From Betaproteobacteria bacterium (GTDB lineage: Bacteria > Pseudomonadota > Gammaproteobacteria > Burkholderiales > CAIKXV01), in contig CANGYF010000001.1 in the NCBI GenBank assembly GCA_947458265.1, positions 280,831-344,830 on the forward strand: DNA of 64,000 nucleotides, in the 5' to 3' direction. This document shows positions 1-8,886 of the stretch, piece by piece. Each line of letters begins with the position of its first letter. The first letter of the stretch is position 1. A program made the position numbers and the translations under genes. The notes under the pieces were generated by a model. The model was not told where the DNA came from and made no database searches. It saw only the letters and a program-made list of their open reading frames with translations.

Positions 1-264
1 GATCACCGGAACGACCGCACCGCGCAGGTTGATCACCCCACGGATGAAGGCGGGCATCATCGGCACTTCGGTCGGCTGGCCGAATTCGATGATCTCCTTG
101 ATGTGGCTGATGGCGACCGCGAACATCTCGCCATTGAGCGAGAAGGTGAGGAACTGCGCCGGCTCGCCGTCGGCCAGGCCGTCTGCGTCCTCGTCGACCT
201 GGTCCGACGGCCGGGCTGCCTGCCTGTGCATGGAGACTGCCTTGGAAGAGGCACTGGTGTTCAT
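1..264 (-). CDS. cheW: CheW chemotaxis coupling protein (C-terminal part outside window)
   Basis: Scaffold that couples chemoreceptors to the CheA kinase in the cytoplasmic array. The first 88 codons are present. After a charged leader of about 35 residues comes the typical CheW start (QFLTFSLNGEMFAVAI), then IKEIIEF, and the conserved PAFIRGVINLRGAVVPVI segment at the window edge. ATG at 264 is the first in-frame start and lies just downstream of the MCP stop at 296, so it is the last visible gene of the minus-strand che block. The protein is truncated only by the window boundary. Confidence 0.93.
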   Translation of the reverse strand, partial: MNTSASSKAVSMHRQAARPSDQVDEDADGLADGEPAQFLTFSLNGEMFAVAISHIKEIIEFGQPTEVPMMPAFIRGVINLRGAVVPVI

Positions 265-295
265 GGTCGTCCTTCCGGGGAATACTCGTGGGGGG

Positions 296-2359
296 TCAGG
301 CTGCGCGGCCGGTCGTGCCGGACATGCGGAAGAAGCCCATCAGCTCCTGCAGGCTGGACGCCTGCGCGGACATCTGCTCGGCCGTCGCTGCAAGCTCTTC
401 GGATCCGGATGCGTTCTGCTGGGTCACCTGAGACAGCTGCCCCAGAGCTGCATTGATCTGGACCACGCCTTCGGTCTGCTCCTTCGACGCGGCGGTGATC
501 TCCTGCACCAGGTCCGAGGTGCGCCGGATCGAGGGCACCATCGTCGACAGCAGGTTGCCGGCGCGCTCGGCCAGCGCCACGCTGCTGCCGGCCAGTTCGC
601 TGATCTCCCGTGCGGCCACCTGGCTGCGTTCGGCCAGCTTGCGTACCTCGGCGGCGACCACGGCGAAGCCCTTGCCATGCTCGCCCGCCCGCGCTGCCTC
701 GATGGCAGCGTTCAGCGCCAGCAGGTTCGTCTGGTAGGCGATGTCGTCGATGATGCCGATGCGGCTGGCGATGCTCTTCATTGCTTCGACCGTGCGGCCG
801 ACGGCGTCGCCACCCTCGGCCGCCTCGTTCGAGGCGGTCGACGCGATGGTGTCGGTGACCTTGGCGTTCTCCGAGTTCTGGCCGATCGAGGCGGACATCT
901 GCTCCATCGCCGAGCTGGTCTGCTCGACGCTGGAAGCCTGCTCGGTTGCGGCCAGGCTGATCGACTGCGCGGTCGAACTGATCTGTGCGGAGGCGGAGGA
1001 CAGCGAGTCGGCCGCCGAGCGCACGTCGCCGATGATGCCTCGCAGCCGCTCGACCGTGGTGTTCGAATCGTTCTTCAGGCGATCGAACGTGCCCTTGTAG
1101 TTGGCGGTGATCTTCTGGTCCAGGTCGCCATTGGCCAGCGCAGCCAGCACGCGCGATACGTCTGAGAGGCCGGTATCGGCCGTTTGCATCAGCGCGTTGA
1201 GGGATTCCACCATCGCCCGGAAGCTGTACTGGTAGCGAGCCGCGTCGCCGCGCCGGGAGAAGTCGCCGTTGCCCGCGGCAGTGACAAGGCCGGCCAGTTC
1301 GGCGTTGACCGCCTGCAGGCTGGCCTTGACGTCGTCGATCGCCTTGGTGATCTTCGCCTTCTGTCCGGGCAGGCGGTCCATTTCGGGCGTGAGGTCGCCG
1401 AGCGCATAGCGGCCGACCACCTCGACCACGCGCATCTTCACCGCGATGTGGCTTGCGACAAGCGCGTTCAGGGACTCCGCCATCTTTCCGTAGGCCCCCG
1501 GGAAGTCCGCTGCCGGCATGCACTGGTCGATCATGCCGGCATCGTGCTGCCGGGCCATCTCGGACTGGGCCAGGGCGAAGGCGCGCAACTGCTCCTGCAT
1601 GCTGTTCATCGCCTGCAGCAGCTGACCGGTCTCTTCGGTGGTGCGTACCTCGATCGGATCGCCGATCTCGCCCCGGGCCAGTGCCTTCGCCATCGCGACC
1701 GCCTGCGACAGCGGGCGGTTGATGCTGCGCACGATCAGGATGCCGATCGCTAGCGCCAGCAGGACGGAAGCCAGTGCGGCGCCCAGCATCAGCTGGCGGG
1801 CCGAGGCGTGCTGTGCCTGGGCTGCGGCATTGGCGTTCTCCATGAGCGACGCCTGCACCTCGACGAAGCGGTCGATCTCCGCATTGACCTCGACCAGAAT
1901 CGGCCTGACCCGGGACTGGATCATGTCCTGCGCTTCGGCGCGCCGATTGACGCGCACGAGCCGGATCACCTCGTCGTTGACCGGCCTGAGCTTCGCCTGC
2001 AGTTCCGACAGGCGGGCGAGTGAAGCCTTGCCAGCCTCGGTCCGCACCGACTCCTCGAGTTTCTTGTAGAAGGCCTGGGTATCGGCACGGCTGGCTTCGA
2101 AGGCGGAAACGGCGGCGCGTATGCCCTCCTCGCCAGTGAGGAGCGTGACATCGCGGATCGCGATCGCGCGCTGGTTGTACTGCTCGCGGATCGAATAGGC
2201 GTCGCGCAGCTTCACTACACGGTCCTGCACGATCAGGTCGATCGATTCCCGAGCCGTGTTGAGCTGCGAGAGCCCGACGAACACCAGCGAGAGCATCATC
2301 GCCAGGAGCAGCCCGAACGCGATGGTGAGTTTCCATGCGAATTTCACGTTGGAAAGCAT
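296..2359 (-). CDS. Methyl-accepting chemotaxis protein with several HAMP-like units
   Basis: Inner-membrane chemoreceptor, 687 aa, that would control CheA. TM1 is at about residues 11-31, then a periplasmic helical-bundle (4HB-type) sensor, then TM2 at about 191-212 and a HAMP domain. Two further HAMP-like stretches (GRYALGDLTPEM, LAALANGDLDQKI) precede the cytoplasmic hairpin, whose tip ([19 protein letters not shown]) starts near residue 535. No NWETF-type CheR-docking pentapeptide is visible at the C-terminus. The ATG at 2359 was chosen because the membrane segment begins there and an AGGA-type ribosome site precedes it; upstream extension would run into cheA. It lies between cheA and cheW. 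Confidence 0.93.
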   Translation of the reverse strand: MLSNVKFAWKLTIAFGLLLAMMLSLVFVGLSQLNTARESIDLIVQDRVVKLRDAYSIREQYNQRAIAIRDVTLLTGEEGIRAAVSAFEASRADTQAFYKKLEESVRTEAGKASLARLSELQAKLRPVNDEVIRLVRVNRRAEAQDMIQSRVRPILVEVNAEIDRFVEVQASLMENANAAAQAQHASARQLMLGAALASVLLALAIGILIVRSINRPLSQAVAMAKALARGEIGDPIEVRTTEETGQLLQAMNSMQEQLRAFALAQSEMARQHDAGMIDQCMPAADFPGAYGKMAESLNALVASHIAVKMRVVEVVGRYALGDLTPEMDRLPGQKAKITKAIDDVKASLQAVNAELAGLVTAAGNGDFSRRGDAARYQYSFRAMVESLNALMQTADTGLSDVSRVLAALANGDLDQKITANYKGTFDRLKNDSNTTVERLRGIIGDVRSAADSLSSASAQISSTAQSISLAATEQASSVEQTSSAMEQMSASIGQNSENAKVTDTIASTASNEAAEGGDAVGRTVEAMKSIASRIGIIDDIAYQTNLLALNAAIEAARAGEHGKGFAVVAAEVRKLAERSQVAAREISELAGSSVALAERAGNLLSTMVPSIRRTSDLVQEITAASKEQTEGVVQINAALGQLSQVTQQNASGSEELAATAEQMSAQASSLQELMGFFRMSGTTGRAA

Positions 2360-2403
2360 GTCGAAGTTCCTGTCCCTGATGATGGCGGGTCGCTGATACG
2401 GCC

Positions 2404-4602
2404 TCAACGGCCGGCTGCGTACTGTGCAGCCGCGCCGCGTGCGGCCGAGGCAACGAGCGAGGGCACGTCGAGGATCAGTGCAACTTCGCCGCTGCCCAGG
2501 ATGGTCGAGCCGCCGATGCCTTTCAGCTGTGCAAACAGCTTGCCCAGTGGCTTGATCACGGTCTGGAATTCCCCGAGCAACCGGTCGACGACCAGACCTG
2601 CACGCTGCTCGCCGAATTGCACGACCACCACGCTGCGACGCCTGGACTCGGTACGAGGCCTCCCGAACCAGGCGGCGAGGTGCACCACCGGCAGTACTTC
2701 GCCATGCAGGTCGATGCAGCCGACGGCGGCATCGCCGATCTGCTCTGCGCAGTCCGGCCGCAGGTCGACGCATTCGCGCACCAGGTCCAGTGGCAGCACG
2801 TAGGAGCCACCGGCGACATCGACCAGGAAGCCGTCGATGATCGCCAGCGTCAGTGGCAGGCGGATGGTGACCCGCGTGCCTTCGCCGAGGCGGCTGGCCA
2901 GCGAAACCGTGCCGCGAAGGGCTTCGATGTTCCGGCGCACGACGTCCATGCCGACGCCGCGTCCGGACAGGTCGGTGACCTGCTCGGCGGTGGAGAAGCC
3001 TGCCTCGAAAACCAGGTTCATTACCTCGGCATCGGTGAGGGGGGTGCCAGCCTCGACCAGGCCACGTTCAATCGCCTTGCGCAGGATGCGGTCACGGTCA
3101 AGCCCGCGGCCATCGTCGGTCACCTCGATCACGATGCTGCCCGAGTCGTGGAAGGCGTTGAGGGAAACCTTTGCTGTCGCTGGCTTTCCCGCTGCCACCC
3201 GGTCTTCCGGCATTTCGATGCCATGGTCCAGGGCGTTGCGCACCAGGTGCATCAACGGGTCGCCGATGCGCTCGACCACCGACTTGTCCAGTTCGGTCTC
3301 GGCGCCTGATATCGACAGCTCGATATGCTTGCCCAGCGACTGCGACACGTCGTGCACAACGCGGCGGAAGCGGGTGAAGGTTTCGTTGATCTGCACCATC
3401 CGCAACTGCAGCGCACTGTTGCGGATGTCCTCGACCAGTCGCAGCACCGTCTGGGTGGCTTCGGTCAGTGGCCGGTCCTTCGCGCGCTGCGCAAGCAGGT
3501 TCGCACCAGCCCCGGCGATCACCAGCTCGCCGACGAGGTTGATCAGGCCGTCGAGCTTGTCGGAGCTGATGCGCAGCAGCCGGGATTCCTCGGCACGCGT
3601 CTCGCGGGCCTTGCCCTGCTTTCCGATGGCCGCGTCGACCACGCGCCGCGGAACCCCGGTTTCGCGCACGAGCAGGCTACCAATCGGCTCCACCGGTTTG
3701 GCCTGCGTCGCCCCCTGCGCCTGCAGGGCGAGCGCCCGTTCCAGTTCCCCAGGGGTGACCGCGCCGCAGGCGACAAGGATCGCGCCCAGCCGTTCGTACG
3801 CCTCGGGTAGTTGGTCGATCAGCGCCAGGTAGGCGTCGATCCGGCTGCCCGGCGGCACCAGACGCAGCTCGCAATCGTCGCGCACGAACGAGAACGCTTC
3901 CTCGATAGCGCTGCGGCTGGCGGCTGTCGCCAGGCGGATCTCGAATCCCAGGTAGCAGCTCTCGGCGTCGAAATCCGGTTTCTCCGGGATGGCATCGTCC
4001 ACCGTCTCTACATGCTCGATATCGCCGAGCGTGCCGAGGTAGCGGATGAATGCGAGCGGGTCCATCCCGTTGCGGAACATGTCGCGGCCGAAGCGCACCG
4101 AGACATGCCAGGCGCCGCAGACCGGATCCGTCGGGGCATCGCCTGCGTCCGGTGTGCTGGTTCCCACCGGTGCATTCGGTGCGGGAGCTGGCGTGCCCGC
4201 GTCGCCACGCGCTGCCTTCAGTTCGCCGACCAGTGCAAGGGCCTCCGCCTCGCGCCCGGTGTCCTCGCCAGCGTATGAAGAAGGCGATTCCAACCGGCCG
4301 ATCAGTACGCCGATCATGTCGGCGCAGCGCAGCAGCAGCGCGACCATCGGCGCAGAGAGGTCGACCGTACCTTCGCGGACCTGGTCTAGAACCGTCTCAA
4401 CCTCGTGCGTGAACGAGACGACCTGGTCGAAGCCGAACAGCCCGGCGGAACCCTTGATGGTATGCGCGGAGCGGAACAGTGCATCCAGGGTATCGCGGTC
4501 GTCCGGGTCCGCCTCAAGACGCAGCAGGCAGTCTTCCATCTGCGCGAGCATTTCCCTGACCTCGGCGAAGAACGTTCCGGCCGCCTGGTCGAGGATGTTC
4601 AT
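2404..4602 (-). CDS. cheA: CheA chemotaxis histidine kinase
   Basis: Autophosphorylating kinase of the chemosensory array, 732 aa, cytoplasmic. The Hpt (P1) domain carries the phospho-acceptor His47 in SAHTIKGSAGLF. A weakly conserved region of roughly 300 residues follows, with a ferredoxin-like P2-type part. Then come the dimerisation helices (SSDKLDGLINLVGELV), the GHKL ATPase N-box (HLVRNALDHGIE) and G-boxes (DDGRGLD, GRGVGMDVV), and a C-terminal CheW-like P5 domain. The ATG at 4602 overlaps the STAS gene stop by 4 bases (ATGA), which supports this start over an upstream one and indicates translational coupling. Its partners are the adjacent CheY, STAS protein, MCPs and CheW. Confidence 0.95.
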   Translation of the reverse strand: MNILDQAAGTFFAEVREMLAQMEDCLLRLEADPDDRDTLDALFRSAHTIKGSAGLFGFDQVVSFTHEVETVLDQVREGTVDLSAPMVALLLRCADMIGVLIGRLESPSSYAGEDTGREAEALALVGELKAARGDAGTPAPAPNAPVGTSTPDAGDAPTDPVCGAWHVSVRFGRDMFRNGMDPLAFIRYLGTLGDIEHVETVDDAIPEKPDFDAESCYLGFEIRLATAASRSAIEEAFSFVRDDCELRLVPPGSRIDAYLALIDQLPEAYERLGAILVACGAVTPGELERALALQAQGATQAKPVEPIGSLLVRETGVPRRVVDAAIGKQGKARETRAEESRLLRISSDKLDGLINLVGELVIAGAGANLLAQRAKDRPLTEATQTVLRLVEDIRNSALQLRMVQINETFTRFRRVVHDVSQSLGKHIELSISGAETELDKSVVERIGDPLMHLVRNALDHGIEMPEDRVAAGKPATAKVSLNAFHDSGSIVIEVTDDGRGLDRDRILRKAIERGLVEAGTPLTDAEVMNLVFEAGFSTAEQVTDLSGRGVGMDVVRRNIEALRGTVSLASRLGEGTRVTIRLPLTLAIIDGFLVDVAGGSYVLPLDLVRECVDLRPDCAEQIGDAAVGCIDLHGEVLPVVHLAAWFGRPRTESRRRSVVVVQFGEQRAGLVVDRLLGEFQTVIKPLGKLFAQLKGIGGSTILGSGEVALILDVPSLVASAARGAAAQYAAGR

Positions 4603-4877
4603 GCGCTGGCCTCCGGTGCCGCGTCGAACGACAGCCCGAGCAGCGCGAACGTCGACTGCAGCGACGCCGGTGCATTGCAAAGCGAGAAGCCGCGCTGCAG
4701 GGCGGCCGCGTGGCGGCGTGCCGCGAGCAGCAGCTGGATGCCGGCAGCGTCGACCTCGACTACCGACGCGGCGTCCAGGTCGAGGTCGCCGCCTTCGGCC
4801 AGCCGTGCGTCGAACAGCGCGGCGGTGGCCGAGGCGTTGTAGATCGTCAGTTCTTCCGGAAGCCCGATGGCGCTCAT
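4599..4877 (-). CDS. STAS-domain protein of the chemosensory operon
   Basis: Small single-domain protein (92 aa) related to anti-sigma-factor antagonists and to the STAS proteins found in some che operons. The core strand-helix pattern reads DLDLDAASVVEVDAAGIQLLL. In SpoIIAA-type proteins a phosphorylated Ser/Thr sits in the DSSG position; here the residues are D-A-A-G, so classic serine phosphorylation at that site looks impossible. It overlaps cheY upstream and cheA downstream by 4 bases each, so it is certainly made with them. Its exact role in signalling is not known from sequence. Confidence 0.85.
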   Translation of the reverse strand: MSAIGLPEELTIYNASATAALFDARLAEGGDLDLDAASVVEVDAAGIQLLLAARRHAAALQRGFSLCNAPASLQSTFALLGLSFDAAPEASA

Positions 4878-5242
4878 GGCAGCACCAGCTTGGATACTGC
4901 CTCCAGGATCTGCGCCGGCTGGAACGGCTTGACCATCCAGGCCTTCGCGCCGGCCGCGCGCCCTTCTTCCATCTTCGAGGCCTGACTCTCGGTGGTGAGC
5001 ATGATCACTGGCGTGAACTTGTAGCTGGCGTGCTTCTTCACTTCCTTGAGGAAGGCGATGCCATCCATGTTCGGCATGTTCACGTCGCTGATGATCAGGT
5101 GCACCTTGCGGCCGTCCAGCTTGCTCAGCGCATCCTTGCCGTCGCTGCTCTCGAGCACCTCGTAGCCAGCGGACCTCAGCGCAATGCCGACCACCTGCCG
5201 CATGCTTGCCGAATCGTCGACGATCATGATTGTCTTTGCCAA
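4874..5242 (-). CDS. cheY: CheY-like single-domain response regulator
   Basis: Phospho-receiver of CheA, 122 aa, no output domain, as in CheY proteins that bind a motor or pilus apparatus. Receiver signatures are present: acidic pocket IMIVDDSASMRQ, phospho-acceptor Asp in LIISDVNMPNMDG, Thr in VIMLTTES and the Lys in AWMVKPFQP. A TTG start at 5242 with a GGGAG site about 6 bases upstream gives the usual CheY length; the longer ATG-started frame would add a non-homologous 27-residue head that overlaps the preceding MCP gene. The stop overlaps the STAS start (ATGA). Confidence 0.9.
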   Translation of the reverse strand: MAKTIMIVDDSASMRQVVGIALRSAGYEVLESSDGKDALSKLDGRKVHLIISDVNMPNMDGIAFLKEVKKHASYKFTPVIMLTTESQASKMEEGRAAGAKAWMVKPFQPAQILEAVSKLVLP

Positions 5243-5261
5243 GGTTCGCTCCCGGTCGCGT

Positions 5262-6440
5262 TCAGAAGAAGGTGAGGCTGCTGCCGGAGGCGCGTGCGCC
5301 CTGGAGTGCATTGCCTGCTGCATCGTGGTTATCGTGCTGTTCGCTCATCGCGTAGCCGGCGCGCATCGTGTCGAGCCAGCGCACCGGGTCTATCGGATGC
5401 GCGGCACCGGGCGCGATAGCCGTCGCGAGGGCGTCGAGGTCCTCGGCGACCTTGGACAGCATCTGGCTGGTGCGGTCCTGGAACTGGAAGCCGACCAGCA
5501 ACTCCGAGATGCGCAGGCCGATCTCGCCGCGATCGGCGCGCAGCTGCGAAGAGCTTTGGGCGAGGCTGCCCACGGCCTGAGACAGCCGGCGCAGGGCCGA
5601 CTCGATCTGCTCTCGCGTACCTGCCACGGATTGGCGATCCGCATCGGCGTTCTGGCGGGCCGATTCGAGCAGCGAGAGCATCGTGCCGCTGACCGTATCG
5701 AGCTTGGCGGTGATTCGCTTGCCGGTCTCGCCCGACTGGGTGGAGAGCTTGCGCACCTGGTCTGCTACCACGGCGAAGCCACGGCCGTGTTCGCCGGCGC
5801 GCGCCGCTTCGATCGCCGCGTTGAGCGCCAGCAGGTTGGTCTGGCTTGCGATGTCCGCGACATCGGCCGCGAGCGACTTGAGTTCACTGGAGAACGCTGC
5901 AAGCCTGGCGACTTCGCCGACCAGTGCTTCGCGCGAGTCGACGAAAGATTCGAGCGTCGAAACGACCGGCCGGAGCGTGCTTTCGGATTCGCTGATCGCC
6001 GCTGTTGCCTCGTCCTCGACATCGATCGCTCCGCGCGCGTCGAGCCGCTCCACCAGGGCGGACAGGCTTCCGGTCAGTGATTCGGTTGCTTCACGGGTCT
6101 GGTCGCGCGCGGTGGCCACGTGGCGGGCCATGATGGGTGCTGCCGCGCAGGTCGCCTCGATCGACTGGGCCTGGTCCGCGGATGCCCGGGCAGCGGCTTG
6201 CGCCGCCTCGGCATCGGCGACACGGGCATGCGCCAGCCGGGCGGCGAACGGGCGATCGAGCCACAGGAACGCCATCACGAGCCCGGCGGCACAGCCGGCC
6301 GCCGCGCCGCCAGCGGCCGCAAATGCGGGCCAGGCGCCCCAGGCCGCCGCTGAAGCGGCCGACACGACGGTACAGGTGCCGACCGTGATCGCCATGCGCG
6401 CGGCGAGCGATGGTTGGGTCGAAGGCAGGGATTCGGCCAT
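5262..6440 (-). CDS. Short methyl-accepting chemotaxis protein
   Basis: Chemoreceptor-like protein, 392 aa. Two closely spaced hydrophobic stretches near residues 15-60 suggest a membrane hairpin with almost no periplasmic sensor. The rest is cytoplasmic helical coiled coil with the conserved signalling tip ([20 protein letters not shown]). The C-terminal part contains [12 protein letters not shown], a sequence common in MCP-like proteins that sit beside CheY/CheA genes. The ATG at 6440 has a GAGGAA ribosome site; the longer upstream frame is unsupported. Absence of a sensor domain suggests an internal or membrane-state signal, which is an inference. Confidence 0.88.
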   Translation of the reverse strand: MAESLPSTQPSLAARMAITVGTCTVVSAASAAAWGAWPAFAAAGGAAAGCAAGLVMAFLWLDRPFAARLAHARVADAEAAQAAARASADQAQSIEATCAAAPIMARHVATARDQTREATESLTGSLSALVERLDARGAIDVEDEATAAISESESTLRPVVSTLESFVDSREALVGEVARLAAFSSELKSLAADVADIASQTNLLALNAAIEAARAGEHGRGFAVVADQVRKLSTQSGETGKRITAKLDTVSGTMLSLLESARQNADADRQSVAGTREQIESALRRLSQAVGSLAQSSSQLRADRGEIGLRISELLVGFQFQDRTSQMLSKVAEDLDALATAIAPGAAHPIDPVRWLDTMRAGYAMSEQHDNHDAAGNALQGARASGSSLTFF

Positions 6441-6634
6441 CGCGCGATTCCTCGAGAAAGTGCGTTGGTGGCGCCTGCGATGGGTGCAGTGGCGCCCGTT
6501 GCTGGCAGCCGGCGGTATCCTGGCCGGCCTTGGGACACTACGGAGTCGCAAACGAGCGACACTCCCGGTAACGGCGCGAGCCGGAATTCCTTTAGCGCCG
6601 GTTCTGCTTCAACGCCATTTTTTTGACGGAGCCG

Positions 6635-7261
6635 TCAGTCGTCGGCGCGGTTCAGTCGCTCTTCGGCGGCGATGTACTCGTTGGCGACGTCGCGCAGCTT
6701 GCGGCGCCCGCTGCGCGCCTCGCTGCGCAGATAATTGAAGGCGGCATTGCGCGACAGGCGATGGCGTTCCATCATGATGCCGACGGCGACGCTGATCTCC
6801 TGCTGGCCTTCGAGTGCGCCACGCAGGCGCTCCTGTTCATCCTCGATCTGCGCGACGTCGCGGGCGCGCACCATCGCGGCCTCGAGGGCCGGGACGATAT
6901 GCCGGATCAGCGCCGGTTTCACCAGGTAGCCATAGGCGCCCTGGGTAGCCGCCTCGCGCACCAGTTCGAGGTCGTCGTAGGCCGAAAGGAAGACGATTGC
7001 CAGCGGCGCGCGGTCGAGCAGGGTTTCGGCCAGTTCGAGGCCGCTCATGCCGGGCATGCGCATGTCGATGAGCGCTGCATCGGGCAGGGCGTCGCGCGTG
7101 ATCTCCAGCGCTTCCTCGGCCGAGGCGGCCGACCAGACATCGTAACCTGCACGTTGCAGGCCGTCGCGCATGGTTGTCAGGATCAGCGGATCGTCGTCGA
7201 CGATCAGAACGATCTTCGGCGGGAGCTCGTCCGTCCCTTCGGTATCGATGCTGGCAGTCAT
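6635..7261 (-). CDS. ANTAR-domain response regulator
   Basis: Response regulator that probably acts on RNA rather than DNA. Residues 16-130 form a receiver domain (LIVDDDPLI; phospho-acceptor Asp66 in ALIDMRMPG; Lys in YLVKPA). Residues about 145-205 form an ANTAR domain (VAVGIMMERHRLSRNAAFNYL), the AmiR/NasR/EutV module that binds paired RNA hairpins and prevents transcription termination. It follows the sensor kinase gene by 68 bases on the same strand, so the two are likely cognate. Target transcripts cannot be identified here with confidence. Confidence 0.92.
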   Translation of the reverse strand: MTASIDTEGTDELPPKIVLIVDDDPLILTTMRDGLQRAGYDVWSAASAEEALEITRDALPDAALIDMRMPGMSGLELAETLLDRAPLAIVFLSAYDDLELVREAATQGAYGYLVKPALIRHIVPALEAAMVRARDVAQIEDEQERLRGALEGQQEISVAVGIMMERHRLSRNAAFNYLRSEARSGRRKLRDVANEYIAAEERLNRADD

Positions 7262-7329
7262 ACGGATTCGCGGTCGCCGTAATGTTCGGACTGACGGATT
7301 CTACCTTCTTCGATGTACCGCATGCTTCC

Positions 7330-8778
7330 TCAGGGGTGGGAAGGGGCGTCAGCAGTGCAGGGCGCCTGCGAAAGCACGGGCGGTTCGAGCAGCAGCGTCA
7401 CCTCCACCGCGCTCTCGACCATGCGCACGGAAAGCTTCGTACCGCGGCCGGGAAGCATCGCGCGCACGAGCTGCAGGCCGGTTCGCGCGCCCTTGCCTGA
7501 ATCGAAATCGAAGTCGGGCGGCAGCGTGCCCTCGTTGCGGATGCAGAGCATGCAGCCCTGGGGGATGAGGGTGCAATCGACACTGACCGGTGGCATCCCG
7601 GGCCGCGAACGGCCGTGCTTGATCGCATTCATCAGCAGTTCGTTGACCACCAGGGCGATCGCGACGCAGTGCTGTTCGGCGATGCGCCAGCGACGCATGC
7701 CCTCGGGGAACCGCGTCTGCACGCCATTGGTCGCGATGCCGCCCAGCCCGTCGGTCACCGCCTGGGCGATCTCGTCGAGTGCGAGGTCGCTACGGCCGTC
7801 CTGTGCGAGCAGGCCATAAACCGTCCCGATCGAATGCAGCTGGCTGCCGATCGCGTCCAGTGCCCCGCCCAGCCCGGGATAGTCGCTGCGATAACGCTCG
7901 ATCAGCCCGGTCATGCCCTGCAGGTGGTTCTTGATCCGGTGGTGGATCTCGCGCACCAGCGAGTTGCGGTCCAGCCCGGTGTCGGAGGAGGAGGCCGCGC
8001 CGGCGTTCTCTTGCGCCGGGCCGGCGGTCGGTGCGGTGCGGCGCGCGCGGGCGCGGGGGGCGTGCACGGCTTCGATCACCCCGACCAGTTCGTTGCCGGG
8101 CGAGCGTGCGCGCAGGGCAGTGATGCGCAGCGCCTGCCGCAGCCGGGCGGGATCGGTGCCGTGAAGGTCCATCTCGAAGCGGTCGATCTCGCCGTCCAGG
8201 ATGCGCTCTATGGACTGCATCAGCCGTGGATAGTCCTGGGGCGGCGCGTGCGCAAGCCAGGCGCCAAGCGGTACCGAGCAGGCGCTGTCGCCGAAGCCCA
8301 TCAGGCGCGCCGCGGTGCGCGACATCGACAGACCCTCGTCGAGGTTCTCGAAAGACCACCAGCCCATCCCGGCTGCGTCCAGTTCGCCCGCCACCGACGC
8401 TTCCACCGGATCCGGTTCCGGCACGGGGCCGCTCGTCGACGGCCAGCGCCGAGACACGCTTCCCATCCAGGCCTGCAGTCCGCTGGTATCGCGCTGGCGC
8501 GCAAGCAGCAGGTCGACAGGGCGCCGGTGCCCGGCTGCCCCGGCCATCACCACATCCTCCACGCGCAGCGTGTCGCCCTCGTCGGAGTCACGCAGCAGGC
8601 GCATCGCCTCGAACACCGCACGCCGGCCGTCGCTGGCACACAGGCGCAGCAATGACCGCCAGGTTGCAGGCGCTGCACCGAACGGGCTGCTGCCGCCGGC
8701 CGTCACGACCCGCCCGGTCGACGGGTCGATGCGCCAGAGCCAGCAATCGAGGGTGCGGAATACGTCAGTCATGCTCAT
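7330..8778 (-). CDS. HisKA_2-type sensor histidine kinase
   Basis: Soluble-looking sensor kinase (482 aa, no clear membrane segment) that should phosphorylate the ANTAR regulator encoded just downstream. The N-terminal half (to about residue 260) is PAS-like. The HisKA_2 phospho-acceptor motif EIHHRIKNHLQ carries a His279-His280 pair. A GHKL ATPase follows with N-box LVVNELLMNAIKHG. HisKA_2 kinases paired with ANTAR regulators are known from the EutW/EutV family. Start may be either of two ATGs two codons apart (8778 or 8772). It is divergent from the Bug receptor gene across about 110 bases. Confidence 0.88.
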   Translation of the reverse strand: MSMTDVFRTLDCWLWRIDPSTGRVVTAGGSSPFGAAPATWRSLLRLCASDGRRAVFEAMRLLRDSDEGDTLRVEDVVMAGAAGHRRPVDLLLARQRDTSGLQAWMGSVSRRWPSTSGPVPEPDPVEASVAGELDAAGMGWWSFENLDEGLSMSRTAARLMGFGDSACSVPLGAWLAHAPPQDYPRLMQSIERILDGEIDRFEMDLHGTDPARLRQALRITALRARSPGNELVGVIEAVHAPRARARRTAPTAGPAQENAGAASSSDTGLDRNSLVREIHHRIKNHLQGMTGLIERYRSDYPGLGGALDAIGSQLHSIGTVYGLLAQDGRSDLALDEIAQAVTDGLGGIATNGVQTRFPEGMRRWRIAEQHCVAIALVVNELLMNAIKHGRSRPGMPPVSVDCTLIPQGCMLCIRNEGTLPPDFDFDSGKGARTGLQLVRAMLPGRGTKLSVRMVESAVEVTLLLEPPVLSQAPCTADAPSHP

Positions 8779-8886
8779 CGTAGCCGCAGGGGTTTCGCCA
8801 CCGTTACAATCCGGCGGAAGGGTGGGAACAGGCTGGCACCCGGAGTTTTACCAGTCCGAAGCATAACGCGGTGGAGGAGAAACAGT

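Noticed and set aside
5243..5323. N-terminal extension of CheY
   Set aside because: Would overlap the MCP gene and adds non-homologous residues; TTG at 5242 with GGGAG gives normal length.
6600..6650. T-rich run with a GACGG/CCGTC hairpin between the ANTAR and MCP genes
   Set aside because: On neither strand does the T-run follow the hairpin, so it is not a rho-independent terminator.
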